Below are positions 61,882-64,000 of a stretch of DNA of 64,000 nt, piece by piece. Under the pieces are notes generated by a model. That model was given only the letters and a program-made list of their open reading frames with translations. It was not told the origin of the DNA and ran no database searches. This DNA is from Diadophis punctatus similis (lineage: Eukaryota; Chordata; Lepidosauria; Squamata; Dipsadidae), in contig JALIGW010000002.1 of assembly GCA_023053685.1 (NCBI GenBank), forward strand, positions 256,856,846 through 256,920,845. Direction: 5' to 3'. Position numbers and translations under genes: made by a program. Within the stretch, counting starts at the first letter, position 1. The number at the start of each line of letters is the position of its first letter.

Positions 61882-62490
61882 GCGAGTTTCTCCTCTTCTT
61901 CCCTCATCTGTACCCTTCCTAAAAGTTATTGGAGGTTTTTAAAGTTCTTTAATTGCTCCAATGAAAAAAAACATGCCTGAACAAAATCTCCTTGCTGTGC
62001 ACACAGCAAATTTTACATATTTTGGGCAGCTTTCCCTTACACAGACCTGAAAAAGTATTGCAATCTAAAACAAAAGTACACATAAACACTAACATCTTGC
62101 CCAGAATTTTTCCACGTTTTGGGAAATTGCAAAATGGATGTAGTGGGCCATTCCTTCCCATTCCTCCCTCAGGGAGGGTGCACCCCAACTTTGTGGGCTG
62201 TTCTTCCTGACCCCCCCCCCTTTCCTTGTGACATTTCACTCAATTTCCAGCCAACTGACCCCCAGGCTCCCCTCTTTGCATGAATCCTCTGCAGGAAGGG
62301 AGGGAGGAAGGGTGGGGAGCCTCCCCTCTTGATTAACCCCCTAATTAACACAATTAGGGAGAAATCCAGAATCCCCTGGAGATGAAATGGGGAGGAATCC
62401 CTGGTGCTTCCCAGCCTTTTCCTCCCTCAAACAGGCGGATTTTCCCTCTATCCGTCCCTGCCTGTCAACCACCCCCCTGCAGTGTGGGCC
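61882..62490 (+). other. 3' part/flank of right MHC fragment
   Basis: Matches 1115-2160 in inverse orientation ('gcagctttcccttacacag', 'aatcccctggagatgaaat', 'gtccctgcctgtcaacc'). The homology stops at about 62490. Confidence 0.6.
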
Positions 62491-62605
62491 TGTCTAATGG
62501 CTAAGCTGCTGCCTTACAAGGCAGGCAGCCCAGGTTCAAATCCCAGTAAGGGTATGGCTATCTGACGAGAGTTAAGTAGCTCGAAATAGATCTATAATAG
62601 TCTCC
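62491..62605 (+). repeat. tRNA-derived SINE
   Basis: An A-box-like TGGCTAAGCTGC (62498-62509) and a B-box GGTTCAAATCC (62533-62543) are spaced as in tRNA-derived pol III promoters. A stem CTGCC...GGCAG mimics an anticodon arm. It is degenerate, so a SINE and not a tRNA gene. Confidence 0.6.
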
Positions 62606-63120
62606 CTTTGTTTTCATTCATCAGCAAAAAATGCTACACACACATACATATTTATCAGCCATTTGGAAACCCGCCCTTATTGACAAACGAGTCCCTAACA
62701 CAAAGAATGACACCAGACCCACACTCCCGAAAACCACACAGGATGTCACCACCACATATCCACGCAATAAGCAAACCCAAACCCACACCAATGAGGCACG
62801 ACCACAAACCAGAAGCCATACTACAGCTGCATCATTAGCCACTTTAAACCTCTCCAATCCATACATGAAGCAAACTGACACCCTCCATGAAGTTGTGGTA
62901 CAACAAAGAACCAGAAGCCAAACAGCAGCAATGCAGCTCACCAGCTCAAATGCCCCTGCAAGTCAGACTAACCTAAGAACACCCCCAGCCAATCAGAGCA
63001 CAGCTAACCCCCCAGCCAATCAGAGCACAGCCAAGCCCCCAACCAATCAGAACACACCTCCAACCAATCAGAACACAGCCAAGCTCCAATTTCACGCGGG
63101 AGAAAACCCGAATACCCAAA
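62606..63120. other. unassigned repeat-like sequence with CCAATCAGA repeats
   Basis: No gene is recognised. Near the end, CCAATCAGA occurs four times (62989, 63016, 63043 and 63064; steps 27, 27 and 21), forming a short imperfect tandem repeat. The long Thr/Asn/Pro-rich open frame across it runs on into the TA repeat and is not considered coding. Confidence 0.5.
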
Positions 63121-63127
63121 GACCTAC

Positions 63128-63262
<135 letters not shown>

Positions 63263-63464
63263 TTTCCCCAAAAATAAGACATGTCCCGAAACTAAGCCCC
63301 ACAGGGCTTTTTCAGGACATGCCTTGAAATAAGCCCCCCCACTACTTCCGGGGGAAAGGGGGGGGACATGCCGGGAGCCGCTCTTTTTGCGGCGGCACTC
63401 TTTTGGCCCGGAAAGAGAGAGAGAGAGATCTCTCAAGAAGTTTCCCTGCAAAGACCTGCTGAAA

Positions 63465-63831
63465 AGAGAAGCCGCGAACTTCCAGACGCTGGTAAAGTGA
63501 GCGCCTCGCAGCCCGGCCCTCCCCTGCATTCCCCCCCAAATTGATTATCTTACCAGCGTCTGGAAGTTCGCCGCTTCTCTTTTCAGCAGGTCTTTGAGGG
63601 AAACTCCTTCAATGTAAAGGAGAAGTTATCGCGAGTGCAACCAATTAACAACTTTTCGCACTCGCGAGAACTTCTCCTTTACATTGAAGGAGTTTCCCTG
63701 CAAAGACCTGCTGAAAAGAGAAGCGGCGAACTTCCAGACGCTGGTAAGATAATCAATTGGGGGGGGAATGCAGGGGAGGGCCGGGCTGCGAGGCGCTCAC
63801 TTTACCAGCGTCTGGAAGTTCGCTGCTTCCC
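63465..63831. repeat. nested palindrome (foldback)
   Basis: Two arms of about 170 bp meet around a 19-nt loop (63639-63657), flanked by GCGAGTGC and GCACTCGC. Each arm itself contains an inverted pair: 'gaacttccagacgctgg' at about 63476 and 'ccagcgtctggaagttc' at about 63553, and again on the right. A further flank, 63441-63470, pairs with 63577-63603. Confidence 0.9.
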
Positions 63832-63911
63832 TGTCACCGCCTTCCTCACTCACGTCGCGCCCCGCCCCATCCCCCGCCCGGTGGTCAAAGTCCTTCAAAG
63901 CATTTTAAAGG

Positions 63912-64000
63912 GATCCGTTTTGCCTGCCATGAAGGGAACCAATGTTCCCCGAAGAAAAGGAGGCAAGCATTGGTTCCCTTCATGGCAGGCAAAACGGATC
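63912..64000. repeat. 33-bp perfect inverted repeat at window end
   Basis: 63912-63944 (GATCCGTTTTGCCTGCCATG...) is the exact reverse complement of 63968-64000, with a 23-nt spacer. It may continue past the window. Confidence 0.9.

Noticed and set aside
62491..62570. tRNA gene
   Set aside because: A- and B-box-like motifs and an anticodon-like stem are present, but the T-stem and acceptor do not pair well; better explained as a tRNA-derived SINE.

Overview
The window is vertebrate DNA, most likely from a squamate reptile and probably a snake. It holds GT-AG spliced SCAN-KRAB-C2H2 zinc-finger genes, MHC class II beta-chain exons, and a dense squamate-type repeat load: CR1 and L2/CR1-like LINEs, tRNA-derived SINEs, hAT-type and TA-flanked MITEs, AATAG/AAATT microsatellites and a long TA tract. 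Nothing bacterial is present. The species call rests on repeat style and is an inference.

Layout. (1) 1-5400: repeats plus an incomplete MHC class II beta gene on the minus strand (exons 3, 4 and 5 at 2972-2188), then a decayed LINE and a SINE. (2) 5450-61220: four tandem SCAN-KRAB-zinc-finger genes, all on the plus strand. A segment of about 14,726 bp occurs three times head to tail (about 6840 to 51016). Each unit carries the end of a SCAN exon, a KRAB exon, an 11-finger exon, an intact 1073-codon LINE ORF, an ISRE plus X/Y-box-like cluster, and the promoter and SCAN exon of the next gene. The three units differ by only scattered bases. The fourth gene is an older paralogue with its own insertions and a frameshift after finger 11. 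(3) 61300-62490: a second, more truncated MHC class II beta fragment on the plus strand, so the two MHC fragments flank the array in opposite orientations with their broken 5' sides facing it. (4) 62490-64000: a tRNA-derived SINE, CCAAT-containing short repeats, a TA microsatellite and a nested palindrome.

How the parts relate. Each zinc-finger gene can be assembled in frame from five coding segments: SCAN, two short linkers, KRAB-A, and a finger exon. The predicted products are 685 aa (genes 1-3) and 680 aa (gene 4). The unit-to-unit switch from diverged to near-identical sequence falls inside the SCAN exon. The simplest history is unequal crossing-over between SCAN exons, giving chimeric genes that join the promoter and SCAN start of the gene-4 type to the KRAB and fingers of the gene-1 type. 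Perfect CTCF-core motifs sit in the same orientation in each promoter, and a weaker one lies about 6.6 kb upstream of each of genes 2-4. Function is inferred from domains only: nuclear DNA-binding repressors recruiting TRIM28-type corepressors through KRAB.
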